Source: Gammaproteobacteria bacterium
Lineage (GTDB): Bacteria; Pseudomonadota; Gammaproteobacteria; Steroidobacterales; JABDKV01
Length of the DNA: 64,000 nt
Assembly (NCBI GenBank): GCA_029862165.1
Contig: JAOTXU010000002.1
Location: 124,001-188,000, forward strand
Direction: 5' to 3'
Below, piece after piece: positions 55,405-64,000 of this stretch. The position numbers and the translations under genes are program-made. Position 1 is the first letter of the stretch. Each line of letters starts with the position of its first letter. The notes beneath the pieces are model-generated. The model made no database searches. It saw nothing but the letters and a program-made list of their open reading frames with translations, and was not told the origin of the DNA.

Positions 55405-56520
55405 ATGGCAACGAGTTGTCTGTTCCTGCTTGATAGCCTGGGTATAGGCGGGTCCGAACAGAAAACAATAAGAGCCGCAAATCTCTTGGCGGAACAGCGA
55501 GGGTCGGTGCACCTAGGGTTCCTGAACGCGACGCCGACGCTCGCCAATGCGATAAATCCCCGGATACCGCTGTTGGCGGGCAACCGTAAAGGCAAGCTGG
55601 ATCTGCGGCTGCTGAGACAGATCCGGCGTTACATCAAAGACGAGGATATCGACGTTGTCTGGTCGGTAAATCTGTATCCACTGCTCTACCTCTATCTGGC
55701 GACGCGTGGGCTGGGGCGCAAGGTCCGAGTCATCGGCTCATCCAACATCACAGAGTTTCGCAACGCGTATGAGCGGGCCAAGATGCGGATCTATGCTCCG
55801 ATAATCAGCAGACTCGATGGATTCGTATTCGGAAGTCATCAACAGCAGGCCCTATGGGAAGAACGCTACGGGCTCAAAGGGGACAAGCTGCATGTGATCC
55901 ATAACGGTGTCGATACCGCGTGGTTCAGGGCCGGGGCAGCGGCGATGGATCGGAAAGCGGTACGACAGCGGTATGGATTCGATGAGCCAGCTGTTGTAAT
56001 CGGCATGGTGGCGCAGTTCCGCCCCGAGAAAGCCCATGGCGACCTCATCGAGGCCGTCTGCGAGTTGAGGCAATCCGGCTTCGACGCAAAGTTGCTGCTG
56101 GTCGGAAGCGGCCCCGAGCAGCAGCGCATTCGGGACCTCGTGCAACGACGCGGCGTCGCTGATCATGTAGTTTTTGCGGGACAACTGGATGACGTGCGTC
56201 CCGCCCTGAGTGCCATGGATGTCTTCGCCCTGACTTCGCGATCAGTCGAGACGTTTTCGAACGCAGCGCTCGAGGCGATGGCCATGGAACTGCCCGCCGT
56301 GTTATCAGATTTGAGCGGTGCTACCGAGATGGTCAGTAACGGTGTGAATGGCTTTGTTTATCCACCGGGTGATGTAGGTGAGCTGAAGAACACTCTGGTG
56401 TCGCTAATGGACTCTGATCTCAGGAGACACTTCGGTCGCACGGGCAGGAGAATCGTCGAAGAACGCTTTTCTGCGACGACCATGGCCGAGCAATACTCGA
56501 AATTGATCCGGGGCGCCTAG
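55405..56520 (+). CDS. Glycosyltransferase, GT4
   Basis: DSLGIGGSEQKTIRAANLLAE; SRSVETFSNAALEAMAMELPAVLS. Confidence 0.92.
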   Translation: MATSCLFLLDSLGIGGSEQKTIRAANLLAEQRGSVHLGFLNATPTLANAINPRIPLLAGNRKGKLDLRLLRQIRRYIKDEDIDVVWSVNLYPLLYLYLATRGLGRKVRVIGSSNITEFRNAYERAKMRIYAPIISRLDGFVFGSHQQQALWEERYGLKGDKLHVIHNGVDTAWFRAGAAAMDRKAVRQRYGFDEPAVVIGMVAQFRPEKAHGDLIEAVCELRQSGFDAKLLLVGSGPEQQRIRDLVQRRGVADHVVFAGQLDDVRPALSAMDVFALTSRSVETFSNAALEAMAMELPAVLSDLSGATEMVSNGVNGFVYPPGDVGELKNTLVSLMDSDLRRHFGRTGRRIVEERFSATTMAEQYSKLIRGA

Positions 56521-56522
56521 GG

Positions 56523-58049
56523 CTACAGATTCTCAACCTGGATTGATGTCTCGCGCAGGTCTCGAGTCAGGAAGCTCTTCCCCCGGCCTCGCGTGCCGGG
56601 AGACACGTCGAAAAGTGACAGGATAGTTGCATACATGTTGGTAATCCGGCATTCGTTTTCGTCGACGTCTGAATCGGCATTCCCGTTGACGAAAAAAATG
56701 CCATTCTTTTTGTGACCACCACTGATCTTCTTGTGTGTTGGGTTCACTGAGAAAAGATCGGTGTGCATCGACATGCCAGAACCCAGCTGCGGGATCATCT
56801 CGAACAGTATGTCCGGATAGCGGTCGATGTGCGTGCCGTTATAGAGCGCTTCGCGTGATTTGAGCCATTTGAATATTGGCTGACCCTCATACTCCAGCTC
56901 ACTGAGTTCTGCCATGAGATTCGAGCGGAAACACTCGTATTCGTCCACCTTATCGGCGTTAATACAGATGCCACCAAAGGGATTGGTGCCAGCAAAATCT
57001 GAGGCATAGGCCTTGCTGTCCGCATAGTTTGCGATGTGGCTACCCTTTTTTAGTTCCTTCGCGTTAGGCACAAAACGTGCGATCTTGGAGATATATTCCT
57101 CCATGTCATGATCGTGCAGGAACTTCAGGGTCCTATTCTTCATTTTTTCCAGAAGGATCCTCTTGTTAAGCTGTCGTTCGCCGGAAGCGCTGGCCAGATA
57201 TCCTTTGCGGCGCAGGAATTCATTGATGTTAAAGCAATCGGTGCAGCGCATGCCATGCCCATGATCGCTCATGATGAGCAGGACATCTTCGGGCCCGAGT
57301 TCGGCCATGTACTGACCGATGATATCGTCGATTATTCCGAAGAACCGATCAATCCCGTCTTCAACTTCGTTGCTGCCCGGGTAAGTCGGATCGGCCGGGT
57401 CACAGTAACGCCACAGGTGATGCTGGATGCGATCGGTGGTAAGAAAGGTTTGAAAGAAAAGATCGAAGTTATTGTTGCGTAGCTGTGCAAGTCCGAAGTC
57501 CGCTTGTTCCAAGGTGTCATTTATGGTCCATTCCAGAAACGGCTTGATATTCGATTTGTTCGGGAATTTGGTAATGCCTCCTATGCTTGCTGGAATATCC
57601 GCAACATTCACGAGCCGCGGGTTGGAACTTTGAATGTCGCCTTCAATGAACACCGGACCACTTACCATCACACCGTTAACCGGCCAGACGGGGTAGGCCA
57701 TGAACGGGTTAATGACACAGACCCTGGAGTCTGTCTCGCTGCCGATCTTGTCCCAGAATGTTTTCTTGTGAAAAATCGAAGTATCGATCTTTGTGTCTTT
57801 CTCATCACCTAGTAAATAGTTAACGTGTTCCAGGATTCCGTGTTCCGACGGGTCCAGGCCGGTGTATGTCGTAATCCACGAGGGGATGGAATCTGGCGGG
57901 AATACCGAGAGCAGCGGCGCGAAAGCACCGTTCTCGGCGAGTTGACTGAGATTAGGCAAAATCGACCTGTTTATCATCTGCCTCGTCAGGTCGTAATCCA
58001 TGCCGTCGAAACCGAGCAGGACGACTCTGCGTTTTTTCTTATTGCTCAT
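56523..58049 (-). CDS. Alkaline phosphatase superfamily (type I phosphodiesterase/nucleotide pyrophosphatase-like)
   Basis: VVLLGFDGMDYDL; FPPDSIPSWITTYTGLDPSEHG; LIMSDHGHG. Confidence 0.88.
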   Translation of the reverse strand: MSNKKKRRVVLLGFDGMDYDLTRQMINRSILPNLSQLAENGAFAPLLSVFPPDSIPSWITTYTGLDPSEHGILEHVNYLLGDEKDTKIDTSIFHKKTFWDKIGSETDSRVCVINPFMAYPVWPVNGVMVSGPVFIEGDIQSSNPRLVNVADIPASIGGITKFPNKSNIKPFLEWTINDTLEQADFGLAQLRNNNFDLFFQTFLTTDRIQHHLWRYCDPADPTYPGSNEVEDGIDRFFGIIDDIIGQYMAELGPEDVLLIMSDHGHGMRCTDCFNINEFLRRKGYLASASGERQLNKRILLEKMKNRTLKFLHDHDMEEYISKIARFVPNAKELKKGSHIANYADSKAYASDFAGTNPFGGICINADKVDEYECFRSNLMAELSELEYEGQPIFKWLKSREALYNGTHIDRYPDILFEMIPQLGSGMSMHTDLFSVNPTHKKISGGHKKNGIFFVNGNADSDVDENECRITNMYATILSLFDVSPGTRGRGKSFLTRDLRETSIQVENL

Positions 58050-58731
58050 AGTCGCACCCTATGTTGCCGTAAACCCATTTGGCGATCTGCTCATGGACGT
58101 CCGCTGGGGTGAGCGTTCCATCGACATGTAGAATCGGGCCGTCGACCACAATGTCTCTGTAGAGTTGCTCGCGTTCCTGCAGATACCGAAGCGGTGTCCC
58201 GTCGAGCTTGCGTTTGTAACCAACTTCGGCTGGCAGGTCAATGAATATGGACATATCCGGGGTTTTCGTTTTCGCCAGGGCCGTTGTGCCCAGCAGTTCC
58301 TGAAACTCGTTCGGGGGGATCGACAGGTTCAGTGACTGATCGATTACGAAGTCGAGCAGATAGCGATCGAGGATTATGTAATCACTGCTCCACTGCTGGC
58401 TGGCATCGCGATAGCTCCGGAAATAGTCTCCAGACGCATACGAAAGCCAGGCGCGCCGGCACAGTGAATAAGAGAAGATCTTCCGCTTGAGCCCGGACCA
58501 TCTACTGTGGTGCGCGTTTTCGGTACCGACATTCTGTCCATAAGCGACGCCGTTACCCCGTGGTTTTCCGGTCATTTTCTTCAGGCGATTAATGACTGGC
58601 AATATCGACGGCTCCCATCGTAACCAGCGATACTCCGCCGATAATCCGCTTTTGTTCATACGATCGACCAGCAGGCCAGCCTGTGTAGTCTTTCCGCACC
58701 CGTCGATACCGGAGAGATAGATCATAATCAT
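58039..58731 (-). CDS. Thymidylate kinase-like P-loop kinase
   Basis: IYLSGIDGCGKTTQAGLLVDRM; DYIILDRYLLD. Confidence 0.82.
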   Translation of the reverse strand: MIMIYLSGIDGCGKTTQAGLLVDRMNKSGLSAEYRWLRWEPSILPVINRLKKMTGKPRGNGVAYGQNVGTENAHHSRWSGLKRKIFSYSLCRRAWLSYASGDYFRSYRDASQQWSSDYIILDRYLLDFVIDQSLNLSIPPNEFQELLGTTALAKTKTPDMSIFIDLPAEVGYKRKLDGTPLRYLQEREQLYRDIVVDGPILHVDGTLTPADVHEQIAKWVYGNIGCDYEQ

Positions 58732-58735
58732 GATG

Positions 58736-59731
58736 TCAGGCCGCCATCAATCGCTGCGCAGTCGCTGCCCACGAATACTCGTTCATCTTCTGTCGATTGT
58801 TGCACTCGTCGCCGAAGCCGGTTCTCAAAACGGCGATCATTTCGTCGGCACTATTTACGTAGCGATAATATTCATCTTGGGAGAATTGTTCCGGCAAGCG
58901 ACCGAAGCGGGTGGTGACTACCGGCAGGTTGGTCGCCATGCTCTCCAGGATCGATAAAGGCGTTTCCATTGCTCCCGCATCGCTCATCACCGTGAAGCAG
59001 TACACGTCAGCAAGTTGATAGAGTTCATGGATATCCTGGAGGTACTCACGCAGGACAATAACGCCAGCTTGTTCCAGTTGTGCGCCTAGATCGATATCTC
59101 TACCGGTGGTTGTGCTGCCGACGAGTACGACTTGCGTACCGGGCAGTGCTCGCTGGACTTCGGCCAACCAGGCAATGTTTCTCGATCTCTTGATGTGCCC
59201 AACATGCAAGACGACCAATTGGTCTGCCGGGATGGCGTACTTCTCGCGCAATGCTTGCTTGTTCGATACAGGCTTGTATTGACCCAGATCGACACCCAGG
59301 TTCAGGATAGTGCTGTCTATGCCGAGGTCCTGTAGCGACTTGGCCATCGCGGACGATAGCACCAGGATGTCGCGCAGCTTCACGCGTGCCACGATCTTCT
59401 CTTGCCACGGAGCCAGAATCCTTTTCTGCACGCCAACAACAGTGACTTTGCCCGGGAATAACGACTGCAGCATCGAGATTTTGACCAGCGACGAAAAGGT
59501 CAATGCAGCTTGTGGGATGAAGATGATCTTTTCGGCACGAAACCACATCGATTGTACGACGATGCGCGGCACCATCAGTAAAGCGTTCAAGAAATGGGGC
59601 ATGTGGCGTAGATAACGCATGACCCGGACCATGTGGGAACGTGATAGTTCGCGATGCACCCTATAAGCGAAGTTCTTGATTCCCTCATCGAATGGTGGCG
59701 TAAAATGCTCGTATATGAAAACAATTTTCAT
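58736..59731 (-). CDS. Glycosyltransferase, GT4-like
   Basis: VLHVGHIKRSRNIAWL; CFTVMSDAGAMETPLSILESMATNLPVV. Confidence 0.88.
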   Translation of the reverse strand: MKIVFIYEHFTPPFDEGIKNFAYRVHRELSRSHMVRVMRYLRHMPHFLNALLMVPRIVVQSMWFRAEKIIFIPQAALTFSSLVKISMLQSLFPGKVTVVGVQKRILAPWQEKIVARVKLRDILVLSSAMAKSLQDLGIDSTILNLGVDLGQYKPVSNKQALREKYAIPADQLVVLHVGHIKRSRNIAWLAEVQRALPGTQVVLVGSTTTGRDIDLGAQLEQAGVIVLREYLQDIHELYQLADVYCFTVMSDAGAMETPLSILESMATNLPVVTTRFGRLPEQFSQDEYYRYVNSADEMIAVLRTGFGDECNNRQKMNEYSWAATAQRLMAA

Positions 59732-59795
59732 AACTGGGCCCTTTAGGATTGCAGCGTTAAGCAGTTCGAGCGATCTACGGGAGCTTACGGATATG

Positions 59796-61199
59796 TCAGG
59801 TACGTTGTTTTCTCATTTGGCTTGGGCCCTTGTGTGCGATGTTGGTTCGACGAAGCCTTGGATCGGCTGGTGCCGCTGCCGCCTGGGCGAGCTGCATGAA
59901 ATACGCGAATATTACACCCATGCTAACTCCCACGAGATCGAGCACGCCGATCAGGGTCGTAAAGGCCCAGGCAAACAGTATTACCAGCACACTGGTCAGC
60001 GCCATCGCGCGGAAATGATCGTCACCTGGCGTGACGATTCGGCGAGCCTTGGAGATGAATGACCATATCAGGCCGAGCCAAACCAGCAGCCCCGGGATAC
60101 CGAATTCGACGAGGATCTGGATGTATAGGCTGTGTGCCCGCGCGCCCACACCGAGATTGATAGCCGATCCGAAACCGGTTCCGAAGATCGTCGCCATCGG
60201 CGTGTCCATGAAATCTTTGAGTAGAGCGGTCCATATCTCGAATCTGTTGGCGGAGGCCGCGTCCAGGTCCCCCGACAGAAGTACACCAACCCGCTCCAAC
60301 GTCTCCTGGAAATACAGGCTCTGTTGAAAAAGGAAAATCATGGCGATCGGGATCGAGAAGGCCGCCAGCACCATCATGCGGTAGTCCCGATAGACAATGA
60401 ACGCGACACCGAGCGCAAGCACTAGGGTAATCAGGCCGCCGCGGGAACCAGACAGCAACACGAACACAATCTCCAGCGCGATCAAGACCAACAGTAGCCA
60501 GCGTGCGAGCCCGAGTTCCGGTGTTTTGAAGAAGTAGTACTGGATGGGCATGAGCATACAGAGCATATAGGCGGTCTTGTTCGGGTTGCCCGTGATCCCG
60601 GCGAGTCTGTCTCTATCCAAATAGTGTTCGTGCATGTCGAATAATTGGAACCCCAGGAAGTTGCTCAGCAGCGAGATAACGTTGAGCAAGCCGATGACAC
60701 TCGTAAGTATGATCAGGTATCTTCTGCCTTGTGCTTTGTAATCTATTAGGAGAAAAGGCAGGATGTACAGCACAACGGGATCGAACGCCATGGACTTGGC
60801 GTAGCGCGCATGTTCCAGTAGGGGGATTGCCATCGCCACTTCGCCAAGCATCCGGTGGTACGCGAAATTGATTGTGACGCCGATTAGTATCAGGCTCAGA
60901 CCGAAGAGGCCGAAAATCTTGCGCCCGAAAATTCGTCCGGTGGCAACCTCGGTAATCAACAAAACGAGCACTGACGAATAAACGACAATATTCTGGACAG
61001 TAAGACCAACCAAACCACTGAGCTGGATCGGGTACACGACTTCCTGGATGAAGGCGAACAACAGCAGTACGAACAGGATGGTCTTCATGAGAATGATCGA
61101 TTGGTTTCGATGCGAGCCCTGAGGCGTTGTCGGTACACCACCCCTGGCGAGCAGCCGTGGCAACCCTCCTAGTTTAGGTTCTACGGGTAAATTCATCAA
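59796..61199 (-). CDS. O-antigen ligase/polymerase-like membrane protein
   Basis: Multi-TM; GITGNPNKTAYMLCML, LLSGSRGGLITLVLALG, GVGARAHSLYIQILVEFGIPGLL. Confidence 0.88.
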   Translation of the reverse strand: MMNLPVEPKLGGLPRLLARGGVPTTPQGSHRNQSIILMKTILFVLLLFAFIQEVVYPIQLSGLVGLTVQNIVVYSSVLVLLITEVATGRIFGRKIFGLFGLSLILIGVTINFAYHRMLGEVAMAIPLLEHARYAKSMAFDPVVLYILPFLLIDYKAQGRRYLIILTSVIGLLNVISLLSNFLGFQLFDMHEHYLDRDRLAGITGNPNKTAYMLCMLMPIQYYFFKTPELGLARWLLLVLIALEIVFVLLSGSRGGLITLVLALGVAFIVYRDYRMMVLAAFSIPIAMIFLFQQSLYFQETLERVGVLLSGDLDAASANRFEIWTALLKDFMDTPMATIFGTGFGSAINLGVGARAHSLYIQILVEFGIPGLLVWLGLIWSFISKARRIVTPGDDHFRAMALTSVLVILFAWAFTTLIGVLDLVGVSMGVIFAYFMQLAQAAAAPADPRLRRTNIAHKGPSQMRKQRT

Positions 61200-61653
61200 A
61201 AGAAAAGGCGCGTCACTATGTTACATTGAAATCACCGTCCCGGATATTCAATTTCACTTAAGTGCTTAGCGCCGTGGTTGAGCCCGAACTTCTGGGTGAG
61301 AAAGTCATTACCGCGATCAAGAAAGCTCCCTCCAGATGCCAATAGCAGTCTGTGTCGGCTGTCGCCACGGGTCAATGTGAGCGTGTTATTCTTGGTGCCG
61401 GCCCAGGGCTGCGAACGAAAAGTTAACAAAACGAAATGGGACAGAGAATGATGAGTGATGATAGTTCGAGCATCGACCTATCTATCTGGTTTCGCCACAT
61501 GGTTCGCAGAGCCGTCTCAAGCGGTGGAGGCAGAACCAATCCGTGTCCACCAGCCCGACCGTTTTCAACTTCGTTCCAGTTGGAGCTGAATAGGGCGCGA
61601 CGTCGCTAGTATGGCGTGCGGGAACAGCGCGAAACGCTGATGTATCGGAATTG

Positions 61654-62964
61654 ATGCACATGCGCGGTTTCCTGAAGCGTTCAGAGTTCTCGAGAAACGT
61701 CGCGACGGTGATGAGCGGCAACGTTGCCGGTCAGGTGATAGCTGTCGCGGCAGCTCCGGTGATCACACGTCTTTATACTCCCGAACAGTTTGCGATACTG
61801 GCTTTGTATTCGGCGACTGTCGCGATAATCGTCAGAGTGGGGTGCTTATGCTATGAGCGGTCCATAATGCTGCCGAGTGATAATAGGGATGCGGTCGCCG
61901 CAGCCAGCCTGTCTTTTCTCATCCTCATTTGTACCTGTTTGCTCCTGGCCGCGCTCGCTATCCCATTTCGGGAGTCGATCGCAGGCATCGTGGGAAATGA
62001 TGAATTCGCCCAGTGGGTGCCGATGGTAATAGTCGGTGCACTGTTAATTGGCAGTGGCAATATCGCACGGTTCTGGGCCATGCGGCAGAAACGATTCGGC
62101 CTGATTTCCATGGCACACGTATCCAATGCCGGTGTTGGAGCGGCAGCCAAGATCTCGCTTGGAATGATGATGGTCTCGCGGGCGGGTGGCCTGGTCGTCG
62201 GCACGATCGTGGGCAATCTGATTGGATTGTTAATGCTGCTTGGCAATTTGCGCAGCGATGCGGCGCGAGCACCAAGGCTACGCCCAATCGCCCGCAATGC
62301 GGAACTGTTGCGAGCAACGGCCAAACGTTATCGCCAGTTTCCTTTATTCGCAACCTGGAACGGCCTTCTGAATGTCGGGTCCGAACAGGCCGCCATTTTT
62401 CTGTTGTCCGCATTCTATGCGCCAGCGATAGTCGGTTTCTACAGTTTGTCAGGACGGTTGCTCAAGCAACCGATCATCGCTCTCGCCAGCGCTGTAATGA
62501 ATGTTTATTTCAAAAAATCGGCGACCCAGGTTAGCAACAACGAATCGCTGTTGCCCGGCATGCGCAAGGTCTCTACGGTCCTTTTTCTGCTAGGGGTCGT
62601 TCCATTCGGCATACTCGGGGCATTTGGAGGCCCTTTGTTTGGGTTTGTATTTGGCGCGGAATGGAGAACCGCCGGGGTCTATGCGCAGGTGCTGTCACCC
62701 TGGTTTTTTCTGTTGTTTGTAATGGGCCCGTCGAAGGTGCTCTTTGAAGTGTTCGAGAAACAGCACGTACGACTATTCGTGAATATCGTAACGGCAGTCG
62801 TACGAGTCGCGGCTTTGTGGCTCGGGCATGTGTTTCTTCAAGAGCCAGTACTGGTGATCGCGGTCTTCGCTGGCGTAAACTCGGTCATGGAAATCGTGTT
62901 GTTTGCGGTCGCGGTATTTGTAACCCGTGGTCGGGATCGATCGCTGCAACGGCAAGGTGTCTAA
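61654..62964 (+). CDS. Polysaccharide flippase (Wzx-like)
   Basis: VMSGNVAGQVIAVAAAPVITRLYTPEQFAILALYSA; multi-TM. Confidence 0.9.
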   Translation: MHMRGFLKRSEFSRNVATVMSGNVAGQVIAVAAAPVITRLYTPEQFAILALYSATVAIIVRVGCLCYERSIMLPSDNRDAVAAASLSFLILICTCLLLAALAIPFRESIAGIVGNDEFAQWVPMVIVGALLIGSGNIARFWAMRQKRFGLISMAHVSNAGVGAAAKISLGMMMVSRAGGLVVGTIVGNLIGLLMLLGNLRSDAARAPRLRPIARNAELLRATAKRYRQFPLFATWNGLLNVGSEQAAIFLLSAFYAPAIVGFYSLSGRLLKQPIIALASAVMNVYFKKSATQVSNNESLLPGMRKVSTVLFLLGVVPFGILGAFGGPLFGFVFGAEWRTAGVYAQVLSPWFFLLFVMGPSKVLFEVFEKQHVRLFVNIVTAVVRVAALWLGHVFLQEPVLVIAVFAGVNSVMEIVLFAVAVFVTRGRDRSLQRQGV

Positions 62965-63004
62965 GCACAGCCCTGACTGGGACGAAACGAAAAAGCATTG
63001 ATGG

Positions 63005-63985
63005 ATGAGTAAAACGACTGAGCCAGTATTCTTATATTCCCTGCCGCGCTCGGGATCGACCTTGCTGCAACGCATGCTTGGTTGTCATCCTGAGATCACG
63101 ACGCAGTCCGAATATTGGTTTCTGCTACCCCACATCATGGCATTGCGTGGCGAACATACCTATGCCGCGTACAGCGCGAACACTTTGAAAGTGGCTACCG
63201 AGGCGTTGTTGGAGCAGCTGCCAGACGGGCGTTCCGGTTATGAGGCAGCGATCCGTTCTTTAGGTAATTCGCTCTATAGTCAACTCGCCACCGGCGGCGA
63301 GCGTTACGTGCTGGACAAAACACCACGCTATTATTTGATCATTGAAGACATCCGTCGGATCTTCCCGGATGCCAAGTTAATTTTTCTTTTTCGCAACCCA
63401 CCTGCGGTTGCCGCATCGATTGTCTCCTCGTTCCACAGCGGGCGCATGGGGAATGTTCGTCATCGGATCGATGTTTTCGAAGGACCGAAACACCTGGCGC
63501 GCGGATACAATTCGGTCAGAGAGAGTTCGATCGCCGTCCAGTACGAAAGGCTGGTCACGGATCCGAAGGCTGAGCTGAAGCGTATATGTGATTATCTGGA
63601 CATCGAGTTCGTTGCCACAATGTTGGAGGATTTCGGAAGTGTTCCGGTAGTCGGCCTGGGCGACATGTTCGGCTCGAATCGGCACAAGACCGTGAGTACT
63701 TCCGCGGTGGATCGCTGGAAGGAGGTATTCGGTACGCCGTATCGCAGGCGTTACTTGAGGAAGTATCTCGATTATCTCGGTCCAGAGTGTGTAGAGACGA
63801 TGGGGTATGACTTCGGCAAACTTCGCTCCGAGGTCGAGGACTTACCCGTGCGCTTCGAAATCGGGTTCATCGATTGGCTGTACGAGTTGCGCGGCAAGTT
63901 TATGTCGACGCTGGAGATCCCGCTGTTGCGGCAAAAAATCAAAGACACGCGTGCTCGTCGTGGCAAGTACTTCATTCACTATTGA
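63005..63985 (+). CDS. Sulfotransferase family protein
   Basis: VFLYSLPRSGSTLLQRMLGCHPEI 5'-PAPS-type loop; LIFLFRNPPAVAASIVSSF. Confidence 0.88.
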   Translation: MSKTTEPVFLYSLPRSGSTLLQRMLGCHPEITTQSEYWFLLPHIMALRGEHTYAAYSANTLKVATEALLEQLPDGRSGYEAAIRSLGNSLYSQLATGGERYVLDKTPRYYLIIEDIRRIFPDAKLIFLFRNPPAVAASIVSSFHSGRMGNVRHRIDVFEGPKHLARGYNSVRESSIAVQYERLVTDPKAELKRICDYLDIEFVATMLEDFGSVPVVGLGDMFGSNRHKTVSTSAVDRWKEVFGTPYRRRYLRKYLDYLGPECVETMGYDFGKLRSEVEDLPVRFEIGFIDWLYELRGKFMSTLEIPLLRQKIKDTRARRGKYFIHY

Positions 63986-64000
63986 GTATGCGCAAGGCGC

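Noticed and set aside
54371-55480. 369-aa minus-strand ORF opposite the GH51-like gene
   Set aside because: Antisense shadow, no recognisable motif; the + strand gene has clear domain motifs and operon context
61232-61721. Small ORFs in the gap between the O-antigen ligase-like and flippase genes (61232..61429, 61482..61721)
   Set aside because: No recognisable domain; likely non-coding promoter region or decayed sequence, not supportable from sequence alone

Overview
The window (about 54-55% GC by impression, typical gammaproteobacterial gene style) has four parts. (1) 1-13.0 kb: the S10-spc-alpha ribosomal super-operon, 5'-truncated rplC through rplQ, including secY, a short rpmJ missed by the ORF track, and rpoA. 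A REPIN-like double hairpin sits between rpoA and rplQ, and a 51-bp near-perfect palindrome follows the rplQ terminator. (2) 13.1-18.8 kb: ggt-like gamma-glutamyltransferase, CDF cation transporter, ABC-F ATPase (uup-like), alpha/beta hydrolase. (3) 18.8-41.5 kb: an accessory region. It holds two paralogous LacI regulators around a patch of apparent gene remnants; a laminarin/beta-glucan utilisation locus (TonB receptor, ~1980-aa GH16 lipoprotein with near-identical 528-bp tandem repeats, SSS symporter, GH3 glucosidase) with a shared TGACA-N4-TGTCA dyad upstream of the GH16 and GH3 genes; then an outer-membrane porin, a cd1-type nitrite reductase (NirS) predicted to be a lipoprotein with an extra N-terminal cytochrome c domain, and a TonB receptor. 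(4) 41.6-64 kb: DUF2505-like protein, radical SAM/SPASM protein, glycosyltransferases, uvrA and MFS, then an exopolysaccharide-type cluster (GTs, methyltransferase, GH51-like secreted glycosidase, phosphodiesterase, kinase, O-antigen ligase-like protein, flippase, sulfotransferase). I saw no CRISPR, rRNA, tRNA or complete transposase gene. The most interesting candidates are the NirS fusion lipoprotein, the GH16 repeat array with its putative operon-wide operator, and the decayed patch between the LacI genes. All family calls come from reading motifs by eye; no searches were run.
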